Of a stretch of DNA of 64,000 nt, positions 24,322 to 35,177 are shown in pieces. The translations under genes and the position numbers were made by a program. This DNA comes from Dichomitus squalens LYAD-421 SS1 (taxonomy: Eukaryota; Basidiomycota; Agaricomycetes; Polyporales; Polyporaceae): the NCBI RefSeq assembly GCF_000275845.1, contig NW_006766899.1, positions 497,263-561,262 of the forward strand, read 5' to 3'. The notes beneath the pieces were generated by a model. That model had not been told where the DNA came from. It ran no database searches and worked only from the letters and a program-made list of their open reading frames with translations. The first letter of the stretch is position 1; each line of letters begins with the position of its first letter.

Positions 24322-26736
24322 TCAACCGACTTTCCAAGCCCAGCACGGACCTGCCAATACAAGCGTCAGCGAACAACCCTCCCGCGAAGCGCGCATGCAA
24401 GGACGTACCGAGGGGGTCCATGCGCTCATGCTGCGCCCCAGTCCACATCCCGAGGACGCCCATCGCAGAGGCGACGCCGCCGACCTGGATGCCCTCCGAC
24501 ACCCACTCGTCCATGTCGCCGCCCTCGACCGTCGAGTACTGCAGAAAGCCAGCGTCAAACGCCCGTAGTCAGCAGCGCGATCGAGCAGAGAGAGAACAAG
24601 ATGCCTTTGAGCTGACCAGCGTCCAGCGCACGCTCCCGTCCGCGATGACGGAGACCGTGCCGCGCATCCTGCGGGGCTGCCCGTGCAGCGACGCGCCCGT
24701 CGTCTCGCCGACGACGTGGATCGTCGGGAGGTGGGCGTACTCGCGGACCTCGGACTTGGAGTAGGACTTGATGCGGAGGCGCATCGAGATGATCCGCACG
24801 GCCTCTTGCAGGTGCGGGTCCTCGAACTCGCCCGAGAGCTGTGGTTCGGGTCAGTGGGCGCTCTGCTCGCTCCTGATGACCAGGCGTGCTTACGTTGTGC
24901 ACTGTGGATGGCTCAGGTCAGGAGGGGGTATTCGGGGTAGAAAGGGCGGAAGCAGGACTTACGAATGAGATCGCGATAGTCCATCCAACACACACAACGC
25001 CTGAAAAGTTTGACGGGTGAGCACGACGACTCAGGCGTACGAGGCACGCGAGGCACCCACTTCCAAACCCCGGTTACCCCTGCCCAGTCCCACCCCTCGA
25101 CTTCCCCATAATCCCTCCCCTTCCCCTTCCCGTCCTTGCTCTCTACAGGCGACGGCGGCCGGTACGCCGTCCAGTCATACGGCGCGCTCGCGCTCCTCAG
25201 TCCGTCCAGCGAAAACAACCCACGGAGATCCTGTGCCTGGAACGACTCCCTCAGGTTCGCCTCGACGACGACGCGCACACCCGCAAGGTACGCCCAGTCC
25301 GTGCGCAGCTGCGCCGACGATGGTGGGCCCTCCGGCAGGTCCGCCTTGCCCGCTGGCGGCTCCGACCCACCGCCCGACACGGATCCCTCGTCCCCCATGG
25401 ATCCCTCGTCCCCCTCCGCGTCTTCGTCCTCCGCTGCGAGCTCGTCCTCGGCGGCGTCCGCGGGCTCTTCCATATCCGCGCCCTCGTCTTCGTCCTCGCC
25501 TTCAAATTCGGATTCGTTGTCTTCCTCCTCCTCGTCCTCGTCCTCGTGGTCATGAGCATGGCCATGATGCGCGTGCGCATAAATCGGCGTGACCCGGAAC
25601 ATCGCCAATATCGGCTGTAGCAGCTCGTCGTCGTCCGCCGTCGCGCGCGGCGCACGCGGCTCCCTGCCCTTCGCGCGCGCCTGCGCGGGCTCCGACGCGG
25701 GGAGGTAGGGGCCCCAATGGCGGTCGCGCGCGAGGTAGCGCATATTGTAGACGCGCATGCGCGCAAGACGGCGCGCGCGCTTGAGCTGGTTCTCCACGCT
25801 CATGTACGGCCCCGCGCTGTCCGGGCCCGCATGGCGCGTGGGCGGGGAGAACGCGCGCTCGCTCGCGACCTGGGCCGAAAGGTCGATCGTCGGCTCCTGC
25901 TGCGCGGGTGGGGAGCCCGAGGAGGGGGAGCCCGCGGCAGAGGAGGAGGAGGGGGGCTGGGGGATGGGGAGGAAGCCGGTGCAGGCGATGATGTGCCCCG
26001 CGGCCTGCAGCTCGCGGAACTCGGGCTCGTCGAGGAACTGGCCGGCGAGGCCGCCGTACCACTTGTCGCCTGAAAAGGTCGCGGTGATTTCGGGGGGCAG
26101 GCCCTTGGAGAGGACGGACTCGAGCCAGGCGGTGTTGTTCGCGCGGAGCGAGTGGCCGAAGGTGCGCCCGCGCGTGTCCGTCGAGTTGGGCGCGCCGATG
26201 GCGTGCGGGAGGGGCGGGAAGGTGGGGTAGCTCGCGCTGGGGGTCGTCGGCGCGCCCGCGTGCGCCTCTGCGCAGTCAAGGAAGGAGAAGACGAGCGTCG
26301 GGGGACAGGGCAGGGCGGAGGAGACGACGGAGAGGATCGTCTCGAGCGCGCGCGTGTTCTGCAGCGTCTGCTCGAGTTCCGTGAGAGGCTCCGCGGCAGA
26401 CTTGATCGCTGGGTCCGTCTGTCGTCTGATGCAGTCGGCCGCCCACAGGCGACGCCTGAACTCTCCGCCCCAGTCATACGCTTCTTCCTTGCGGTGCGCC
26501 TGGGATGTGCACTGTGTCCAGCCGGGCCCTCCGCCAGACGCGCGCGGGTCGTCGAATGTGGTCAGGAATATCTCGCGCCAGAGGTGGTTGTCGTTCGCGT
26601 TGTACACGAGGGCGTGATGTGCTTTGCATGTCTGTGCGAATGCGGCTATTGCTTGGGGGAACCCGCCTGCTGCTGCAGAGATGAGGACGCTCTCGATGAG
26701 CTCTGCCGGCAGCGAGTGCATCGACGGAGAGGTCAT
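24322..26736 (-). CDS. F-box domain protein with acidic insert
   Basis: This is probably a substrate receptor of an SCF ubiquitin ligase. Five exons give 720 residues: 24963..26736, 24894..24901 (8 nt), 24617..24838, 24409..24538 and 24322..24350. The F-box is at the N-terminus: HSLPAELIESVLISAAAG, then IAAFAQTCKAHHALVY and NHLWREIFLTTF (residues 6-62). A long insert holds Ser/Pro-rich parts and an extremely acidic run of Glu/Asp with a His-rich flank (about residues 385-475). The C-terminal half carries the conserved core WAYLAGVRVVVEANLRESF, W.WAGVTG.WKW, CWMDYRDLILHN and RMRGTVSVIADGSVRWTL. It ends in MDPLGPCWAWKVG. The 8-nt exon is needed to keep the frame and restores DLILHNLSGEFEDP. Long open frames on the opposite strand here are shadows of its GC-rich codons. 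Confidence 0.87.
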
Positions 26737-27379
26737 GTAGAAGGACGGGCGGGTACGACGCCCAGGACAGGGTGCAAGAGGTGGTGGTGGATGAGTAAGT
26801 CAGCGACGCCGACCGGGGGAACACTTGAGTGGTGGCTGATGGCTTCCGTTGGTGTGAGCACAAGCACAGAATGGATAAGATTAGATGCGGGTGCTCGGCG
26901 CGCCGCTAGCAAGCCTTGCTGTCTTCGGCGTTCCAACAGACGAGACGGATGTCGCTCAGCGTTGTGGAAAAGTACGAGTCGGATGGACGAGGAAGACTGG
27001 AAGCACAGAGAGAGGGATCAGAGGATGAGTCGAGGAGCACGCAGTGAATACGGCCTGCATCAATGTGGTCTCCGAAACGCCGGCAGCCGGACCTCTGTAT
27101 ATAAGCAACACAAATCGTACTCCGAGGACCGAACATGCGCCGGCATCCACTTGCAGTAGTGATCCACCACTCGTTCCGACGAACTTCGTAGGTGGGTCCT
27201 GGTCCCACTTGTTTTTCCGCGCTTCCCGCCATTCCGAAAGCCAAGGGGGCTGAATCGTCACGGCCTGCTATGTACGAGCACTTGATGTGAAAGGCGACAA
27301 GCAAGAAATCATAGGACAGATCTTCAGACTGCAAATACATTCTAGGTTACCGCTACACGACAGATCCCCTGTGCCTGTA
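26737..27379. other. Intergenic between the F-box and terpene synthase genes
   Basis: These 643 bases hold the promoter of the F-box gene and the 3' flank of the sesquiterpene synthase, both on the minus strand. Open frames here (such as 26906..27340 -) show no family signature. Confidence 0.45.
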
Positions 27380-28728
27380 TCAATCATCCCCTTCCATTGC
27401 AGCGATCGCCGCCAACCGCTCCAGGTCCTCTACCAGAGGCACATCTACATCGCCAGCGGACGTACTGGCATCCCGCTGCTGCACTCGCTTCGGAAGAAGA
27501 GGCACTCTGCGCGTCCTCTGATACTCAGCCCCATGGCTGCCGAAGTACCGTCCGGACTCGAAGTTCCAACAATAATTGCCTTGGGGCCAGATAGCGATCT
27601 GGGTCATATAGCTCTGCAAATCCGCGTCGACCGCGGGTCCAAAGGATGGCACGCGCTTCAAGGTGTCAAGGAAGCGCCTCTGGACTTGCTTGTGGTAGTC
27701 TGCTGCCCAATCCACTGTCGCGTCTAGGTCCAGCTTGAGATGATGCATCACAATCGTCACGATGTTGTGCTGATCGTTCCCTGTCGCCTGCTCCTTGTTG
27801 TAAGAAGCAAGGTCCTATTGATACGTGACCCGGTGTCAACTCAGCGTGAAAACCAACATTGCATCCTAGCACCCACATTGTCGATCGCGATCAACTCTGC
27901 AGCGAGGTATTCCAGCTCTCTGATCGCGGGATGGTAGAGTGCCTCATCTGGGATGGAGAGACGCAGCTCGCCAATGACATATGCAGGACGGGCACCGATG
28001 GTCTCCCTGCGCAACAGGAAGTAGTCATGTACGGAACGGATGGTGGTATTGTTCCTGTCTTCCGCTTGGGAGACAAGGGTGTCCATGAATGCCTGAATGG
28101 TCTCCAAGAAATGTGCTCTCGCCTGAGCAGTCGCTGTGCGTCCCACTCGAGCCCAGAATCTGGAATATCATTCAAAAAGTGTACGTAAGGTAGGAGTTCA
28201 AGCTGAACATGTACTCACTGTCGCATCATTTCCCCAAGGATGACCTCTCCAGCAGGACGAGGTTTGTCGGGGTTGCGTATTGCATCCAATACAATTTGCC
28301 CATACTCTCTGACAACAGGGGGTCTCCCGACGTCGGAAAACTCGTCTATGACAAATAAAATGTGCATCAAATCTATGCCAGCTCGCAGATCCTCTGTATG
28401 TTGAAAGTCAGTGAGCCAGTCCGAGTCTATTGAAAAGTTAGGTGGTTGATGATCTACCTGGAAGGGCGTGCGGATATGCTAATCCCCCAAGTATGCCAAA
28501 ATGGCCTTGCTCGTGCGCATGCTGTGACTTCTGAGAGAAGATCGGAAGGGACCTGAACCATTTGTCTGATTCCAGCGTTTTCTCATCGGTACAGGGGTGA
28601 AATTCTCGTTGCCACGGCCAGTCCGCCATGGTGTCCGGGATAATCATATACCTCTCGGCCTTCCAAGGGGGGTTAGCCGTCGTAGATTGGCGTACTACGA
28701 CATCCTTCCCGGGAATACGTGAGGACAT
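27380..28728 (-). CDS. Sesquiterpene synthase (class I terpene cyclase)
   Basis: It is predicted to cyclise farnesyl diphosphate to a sesquiterpene hydrocarbon in the cytosol, with Mg2+ bound by two motifs. Four exons give 387 residues: 28458..28728, 28219..28393, 27877..28159 and 27380..27814. The Asp-rich motif is DEFSD (D-E-x-x-D variant) after LMHILFVI. The second metal motif is NDLASYNKE (NDxxSxxxE), formed across the last splice junction. W.FESGRYFG supplies the diphosphate-sensing RY pair near the C-terminus. The layout and length match basidiomycete (Cop/Omp-type) cyclases. The exact product cannot be called. No P450, oxidoreductase or other tailoring gene adjoins it; the neighbours are an F-box gene and a small ORF. 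Confidence 0.93.
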
Positions 28729-28817
28729 GATACACCAATGACTTGAGAGAGGAAAGAACAGAACGGTAAGAGGGAAGAGAGAGTGCCAATGACCATGTAG
28801 ACATCTGAGACTGGAGA

Positions 28818-28825
28818 TATTTATA
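28818..28825 (-). promoter_or_regulatory. TATA box of the sesquiterpene synthase gene
   Basis: On the minus strand this reads TATAAATA, about 90 bases upstream of the start codon at 28728. It is a good match in sequence and spacing to a fungal core promoter. Confidence 0.55.
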
Positions 28826-29357
28826 CAGACTGGGGAGGACGGCTCCTGCGCTGTTATGAGAGATCGATTCCTTGTTATGCAGCCATGACATAATCCTTCT
28901 TCTGTGGCGTCAACCATGACCCGGAGACGTCGATAGATTGCTTGCTCGCACATGCACCTAGAGCGTGCTGTCATGCAACAGCACTGTATACGGAGTAGCA
29001 GCCTTCCCGTCCATAGTGTATATCAACCATAGTACTACGTATAGAGTTCATGGACACACAGTTCATCAGCAGAAGCGCATCTTGTTCGGCTATGATCCTG
29101 CTCAAAACCGACACTTATTGCCACGACGTCCGATGTAGTGTCTACATACCCTTTTGCAAGGGGGCGGTTTATCGCGCCGCCGCCAGTTGCAGGTGGGCCG
29201 GCCAGCGCACATTTCCTAAGTACGGTGCGGAGTAGGGGTTGTCTCCACTCGCTACAAACGTTCTAGCCTTTCCATGCACAGATTTTGCATCTACGTACTC
29301 GGAAACTCTTGCAAACGGGTGTGTAGACTCAGGGCACCTACGCCCTTGCCTCCGAAT

Positions 29358-29612
29358 ATGCCAAAGCGAACTCTACGGGATCGTAACTCCATCGAAAATC
29401 TTGGGCACTATGCCCAGAAGAGGTTTAGAGTACCGTCACGGCAACCTGCAAGGAGCCGAGGAACCGGAGACAAGGAGAATGTGCTGCCATTGGCATCGGA
29501 GGTGCGCTTCCCGGCCCAGCTGGGCATCGCGAAGAAATATCGTAGCCACCGCGTCCTTCCAAACGACATTCTTGAGGAGCTCGATCGGGAAGGCATCACT
29601 CCGGACAACTAA
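29358..29612 (+). CDS. Small hypothetical basic protein, 84 aa
   Basis: This single-exon frame of 84 codons is not a family I recognise. It is basic (MPKRTLRDRNSIENL...KRFRVPSR) and contains a GDKENVLP segment and an acidic C-terminal helix (ILEELDREGITPDN). It stands alone between the divergently placed terpene synthase promoter and EF-G. Amino-acid use looks protein-like and the minus-strand complement carries no family. It could be a real small gene or chance. Confidence 0.35.
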   Translation: MPKRTLRDRNSIENLGHYAQKRFRVPSRQPARSRGTGDKENVLPLASEVRFPAQLGIAKKYRSHRVLPNDILEELDREGITPDN

Positions 29613-30065
29613 TGATCCCTACTCCATTATCTTTATTCGTGTTTATAACTATACTATGTGTGCTCCGCTATTGCTACATATTCCCCTCTACTTGTATACC
29701 TGTCCAGTCATGCCATTGACCACTCTCTCCTCTGCGCGACACTCCCACCTACTTATCGGCTTTAATCAACAAGTTAATATGTTTGGCGCCCTGCTTCACG
29801 TGCTTCGTAACGCCGTGACATAGCAGTAGATTGTGCACCGGGCCAATCTTAGTACCGAGTGTATACGTATGTATACGAGGAGCACGGGAAGTCGACGTCT
29901 GATATCTCACGATATCCTTCTGAGGTTCGTCCTGCCACTGAAGACAAACAAAGGCCAATAACAAGATGTCAGACCTAAGGCGCCTAAATTTCCGAGAAAG
30001 TGGCTGCTGGCTGGACGCCGCTTAGCAGACAACTTGCTCATCGTCCGCGACGTTGAGCTGCGAGG
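29613..30065. promoter_or_regulatory. Upstream region of mitochondrial EF-G
   Basis: These 450 bases hold no recognised gene and must contain the MEF1 promoter and leader. The stretch just after 29613 is AT-rich. Confidence 0.4.
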
Positions 30066-33000
30066 ATGTGGGGCTCGAACATCTTCCAGGCGTGTCTCCG
30101 TACACGGCCATATCCTCGGCCTACACTCTCTCTTCCGGCTCGCTTGTGGTCTCTGCCAGCTCGGAATGCTGCTACTGCTGCCGCGGTCAAGCCAACGGAG
30201 TCTTCGGAGGAGCCTGTAACAAAGGTGTATCCGACTTATGACCTCACCCAGGAGGACATAAGGAGGCTTCGATTCCAGCGCAACATTGGTGTCTCGGCGC
30301 ATATCGACTCTGGTAAGACCACGCTAACGGAACGAATTCTGTACTATACCGGTCGTATACGTGAGATCCATGAGGTGTGTGATCTACTCATGCGCATCCT
30401 CTTCAACTCCATTTTGAACAACTTTCGACTCTTCTGTGTCACATAGGTTCGTGGACGCGACAACGTCGGTGCCAAGATGGACAGCATGGAACTGGAGCGC
30501 GAGAAAGGTATCACTATCCAGAGCGCGGCTACCTTCTGCGACTGGGAGGCTACCATGCCGGCAACTGGAGAGAGGGAGAAGTACGCGATCAATATTATTG
30601 ATACTCCAGGTACGCATATATATCACTCAACTCAGAACGCGACTTTTTGGGCGCAGTTGTCCGCTCCCAGTTGCCGCAAAACAACCATACTCTCCGGCCA
30701 CAGTTGCGATGGCAGGTCAAAATCAGACATTTAGCTAGAAGTCCATCTGTTCCGTCCGCTCATGAGGACGTAGCTCTGTTTTTGTGTTGCGAGTGGTCGT
30801 TTGCGTCTCTTGGGTCTCCTGGGGCCCTCGGAAGTCTCGCAGGAACTCGCGCATCATGAAATCGGGCATTGCAGGCAGTCGGGAGGTCTTCCGCTCTCAT
30901 GCCCGGTCGTGCCGTGGCAGAGACGGACACTGGCGACGGGACCGTGGCTTACGCTTGCGGATTTCTCTGCTATGTTGCCGGAGGGCGCGGGCTATAGGGC
31001 CCAGAATCTTGCATTTCCCTTCGATTTTCCGCTGTCTGAACTTATGGGAATCCTGTTTGGCAGGTCACGTCGATTTCACCATTGAGGTAGAGCGCGCCCT
31101 TCGTGTCCTGGACGGTGCTATTCTCGTTCTCTGCGCGGTGGCAGGCGTGCAGAGTCAGACCACCACGGTCGATCGGCAAATGCGACGGTACAACGTTCCT
31201 CGGATATCCTTCATCAACAAGATGGACCGGCCTGGTGCCAACCCGTGGCGCGTCATTGGTCAAATCCGCCAGAAGCTCAAGATTGCTGCCGCCGCCGTCC
31301 AGGTCCCCATCGGCGTTGAGGACAACCTGCGTGGCGTCGTCGACTTGGTCCGCTGGAAAGCTATCTACAATGAGGGCGAGAAAGGCAACAAGGTCGTTGA
31401 GTCAGACGACATCCCTGCGGAGGCCCTGGAGCTCGCCAAGGAGAAGCGCCGCGAGCTCATCGAACAGCTCGCGGAAGTTGACGAGGAGATGGGTGACCTC
31501 CTGATCATGGAAGAGGAGCCGACCACCGCCCAGCTCGCTCACGCTATCCGCCGCGCGACCATCAGTCTCAAGTTCTCTCCCGTCTTCCTTGGCTCGGCGA
31601 TCAAGAACACCGCGGTTCAGCCCATGCTCGACGGCGTTTGTGCGTACCTGCCCACGCCAGCCGAGTCTAAGGTCACGGCGCACGATACCTCGCTCCCGGT
31701 CTCCGCTCCCCAAGTCGAGCTTACGCCTGCGTCTGCCGCCCCTCTTGTCGCGCTCGCGTTCAAGCTCGAGGAGGGGCGCTTCGGCCAGCTGACGTACATG
31801 CGTGTCTACCAGGGTACGATGCGCAAGGGTCAATTCATCTACCACGCACGCACCGGCAAGAAGGTGAAGGTGCCGCGTCTCGTCCGGATGCACAGTAACG
31901 AGATGGAGGACATCCAAGAGATTGGTCCTGGCGAGATCTGCGCTATCTTCGGTATCGATTGCGCGTCGGGCGATACGTTCACTGACGGTACTTCGAGCTT
32001 CTCCATGGTATGTACGCTCCTTTTCGATTGAGGATGGCCAAGATTGAAGAGGTTCGTAGACGTCGATGTTCGTCCCGGAGCCGGTCATCTCGCTTGCGTT
32101 GAAACCTGTCGGCCAAGAAACACCGAACTTCTCTCGTGCCCTCAATCGCTTCCAGAAGGAGGACCCCACGTTCCGAGTTCATATCGACAAGGAGAGCAAG
32201 GAGGTGAGGTCTTCTCGTATGCTGTCCTCCACACCGGTGTCTCACGCCCTCCCCTCCAGACCATCATCTCCGGTATGGGCGAGCTACACCTTGAGATCTA
32301 CGTCGAGCGCATGAAGCGCGAGTACAACGTCGAGTGCACCACCGGAAAGCCGCGCGTCGCATTCCGCGAGACGATCACTCAGCGCGCAGACTTCTACTAC
32401 ACGCACAAGAAGCAGTCCGGTGGTGCTGGCCAATATGCGCGTGTCATTGGGTTTGTCGAGCCGATGGAGAAGAACGAGGAGACCGGCAAGGACATCGAGT
32501 TCGTCAACCAGGTCATGGGCGGCAACATCCCGTCCAACTACATCCCTGCTTGCGAGAAGGTGCGCTTTTTCAGATACTTCTACGAGACGAGTTGTTCACA
32601 TGGTATGTACCCAGGGCTTCTACGAGGCGCTTGAGAAGGGTTCGCTCTCCGGTAACCCCGTCTGTGGTGCCCGCCTGGTCCTCAACGACGGTCTCGCGCA
32701 CTCGGTCGACTCCTCTGAACTGGCGTTCAGGCTCGCGACGATCGGCGCATTCCGCGAGGTCTACAGCGCAGCGAAGCCGATCATCCTCGAGCCGATCATG
32801 ACCGTCGAGGTCGTCGCCCCGAGCGAGTTCCAGAGCGCGGTCATCGGCGGGCTGAACCAGCGCCGAGGCACGATCGTCGACAGCGAGGTGCGCGAGGACG
32901 AGTTCACGGCGATCGCGGAGGTCGCGCTGAACGACATGTTCGGGTATTCGAGCCACCTGCGGGGTATCACGCAGGGCAAGGGCGAGTTCAGCATGGAGTA

Positions 33001-33085
33001 CAAGACGCACCAGCCGGTGCTGCCGCAGGTGCAGGCTGAGCTTGAGGCCGCGTACAAGAAGAGCATCGGGCAGGTCAAAAAGTAA
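30066..33085 (+). CDS. MEF1: Mitochondrial translation elongation factor G (EF-G1)
   Basis: This GTPase translocates tRNA and mRNA on the mitochondrial ribosome. Six exons give 776 residues: 30066..30374, 30447..30609, 31064..32007, 32060..32203, 32260..32559 and 32615..33085. An Arg/Ala/Ser-rich, acid-poor N-terminus (about residues 1-40) fits a mitochondrial presequence. G1 is AHIDSGKTT (78-86). The switch I region shows [11 protein letters not shown]3 is DTPGHVDFT (interrupted by an intron) and G4 is NKMDRPGA. Domain IV/V markers include [21 protein letters not shown] and RRGTI. Intron 30610..31063 is 454 nt against 52-72 nt for the others. The C-terminus ends in the expected [16 protein letters not shown] region. 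It converges on SEC13. Confidence 0.95.
30610..31063 (+). other. Oversized 454-nt intron inside the G3 motif of EF-G
   Basis: It runs from GTACGC to GGCAG and splits the codon after DTP in DTPGH. All other introns of the gene are 52-72 nt. Both edges are fixed by the conserved protein. The interior carries open frames but no known domain, so an insertion into a short ancestral intron is likely. Confidence 0.55.
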
Positions 33086-33382
33086 TCTGGGTAATTTATG
33101 CTATACGGGACACACTCCCATAGATGGTCATTCGCGCATACCTCCGGTACTCACCACTCACGTTTTACGTAGCATCTCACGTAGTCGTATCACAACATTA
33201 CGATCTTGTATAATCCCCCATTTACTTAGATTGACTGTATGGGTTAAAGGCGCACGCCATAGCAATATAAAAGCCTCAAAAAAGGGTAAAGACTACAACA
33301 ATCCGCGCGTTCGTCATGGTCCGCAATACAAGGCAGTAAGAGGAAACACTCGCTCATGATATTCGTCCAACCGTAATGTAGT
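33086..33382. other. Convergent 3' region of MEF1 and SEC13
   Basis: This AT-rich spacer of 297 bases carries the 3' ends of both genes. Nothing else is recognised. Confidence 0.5.
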
Positions 33383-34684
33383 CTAACTGGTCAGGTCGCT
33401 CACGCATTCCCATGTGCCCTTCAAGTTCTCCTTCCAAAGCGTAACCTTGCCGTCTCCACAGCTGACTGCCAGAATGTTTCCTGCGAGCGACCACGACACG
33501 CGCCACACAACGTCCGGGAACTTGCCCGCGGGCGCTGCAGCCGCCCCAGGCGCCGAGGGCGCGCTCGTCGACGAGGGGTCGAGCGCGGTCTTAACCCACG
33601 GCGCGGTCGGCGAGTCTTTTGTCCAGATCAGCACGGTCTTGTCCTGGGACGCGGTCGCGATGTACGAGCGGGGCAGGCCGATGTTGGGCGCCCAGGCGAC
33701 GTCGCGGACCCAGTCCTGGTGGCCCTCGAGCACCTCCTCCTCGACCCACGCCTGCGTGTCGTCGCGGAAGCCCCAGATCTTGACGAGGTTGTCGCAGCCG
33801 GCGGACGCGAAGCGCTTCACGGACTGCACCGCGGCCGGGGCCTGGCCGGGGACGGTGTTGGACGGCTGCGGGACGAGGAGCGAGCCGGGCTGGACGGCGG
33901 GCGCCCAGGAGACGGCGTTGCAGCCGATGGCGTGGCCCTCGAAGACGTCGGCGCCCCAGGTGCCGTCGTCTGGGGCGTTGGTGAGGATGTGTGGTGTGAC
34001 GTGCAAGGGCAGGGGAGACTTACTTTTAAATGTGAGGACGGAGATGGTGCCGTCCGAGGACGCGCACGCGAGGATGGCACCGAGTTCGTGTGGGGCCCAT
34101 GATACCGAATTGACTGCTGTACGTCAGAGGTGATGTATAGGTATAGAACGAGGGTAGACTCACCTGAAGCTTTGTGCAGTGTGTGCTCCTTGATCTTCGT
34201 CCACCCGCCCGCACCTGGTCCCTGACCCTGCTGTTCCTTCCAGATGATGACCTTCCCATCATATGAACACGACGCGAGGATCTGGCCAAACTTCGGGTGT
34301 GCCCAAGCAACTTGCCACACGGGGCCGGTGTGCCTTGAGGAGGAAGCGTTCGCGCGCGCAGTTCATGTGCTCGTGAAGTACGCGTACTCACCCTTTTAGC
34401 GTATGTCCATTCGCCCGCTGCGTCTCTCCGTCCACTACGTCAAACACCTTCACCGTCCGGTCTGAGGAGCATGTTGCGAGGCGTTTCCCGTAGTAGTCTA
34501 GTTGTGCATCGTGCTATTGGGTGTATTAGGTCGCGTCTCGGAACGGCTCAATGTGCCCGACACATACGATCATGTCCTCATGGGACGTCTCGATAGGGAC
34601 GGGTTCCCCCGTTGTCGTGGACGGCTGTAATGATCACTTTCATTGGCATCAATGTGTAACTTCAATTCACACAAGACTCACCAT
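33383..34684 (-). CDS. SEC13: SEC13 WD-repeat protein (COPII coat / nuclear pore)
   Basis: SEC13 is a six-bladed beta-propeller that forms the COPII outer cage with SEC31 and is also part of the Nup84/107 nuclear pore complex and SEACAT. Six exons give 343 residues: 34682..34684 (only the ATG), 34568..34624, 34392..34513, 34164..34333, 34024..34116 and 33383..33969. The family signature is unmistakable: [99 protein letters not shown], and [19 protein letters not shown] near the end. The protein is somewhat longer than the usual ~300 residues because of Pro/Ala-rich loops between blades. The initiator ATG is followed immediately by an intron. Confidence 0.95.
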
Positions 34685-35177
34685 GGCTGGAGTAGATAGA
34701 AGGAGTAGAGGCGTAAGGTAAGTACTGGTGGCGTGTTACGGTAGCGGCGACGTGGAAGCCTGGTTCAGTGATCTCACTCAACCGAACCGGTTCGCTTTCC
34801 CACGTCTCTGCGAGTCCAGGGAGTTTTGACTGTGCTCATCATCCATTCCATTGCCTTTCAGCCGGAGTACACTCGCCTCTATCATCGCTGGTATGGCCCA
34901 TGTTCGAAATAGCTCCATACGAAACACTTTGGGATCAGAAGGTTGAAGCAGGACCCATGAGGCGGCGGTGAACTGTCGATCAACGACGGCAGGTAACTTT
35001 GGAAGAGTGGTCTCAGCTCATATTCGTATGAGCTCCTCAGGAGCTCCACATATCAGTCGTATGTTGTGAACGAGATGCTGCAAGCCGTCTTCATTGACAT
35101 AGTATGTCTCTAGGTCTTCTGTTGCGTGCTAATGCAGACGGAATCTACATGCATGTTACTGTCTTGGACTCGTCTCC
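34685..35177. other. Upstream region of SEC13
   Basis: No gene is recognised. It holds the SEC13 promoter (minus strand) and the 3' flank of the ABM-like gene. A perfect 17-base palindrome (GAGCTCCTCAGGAGCTC) lies near 35030. Confidence 0.45.

Noticed and set aside
24230..26230. Long plus-strand and alternative minus frames over the F-box gene
   Set aside because: They are Arg/Pro/Ser or Arg/Ala repeats produced by reading GC-rich acidic codons in the wrong frame. The minus-strand F-box frame has the conserved motifs.
26737..30065. Terpenoid biosynthetic gene cluster
   Set aside because: Only the cyclase is present. Adjacent genes (F-box, small ORF, mitochondrial EF-G) are not tailoring enzymes or transporters.
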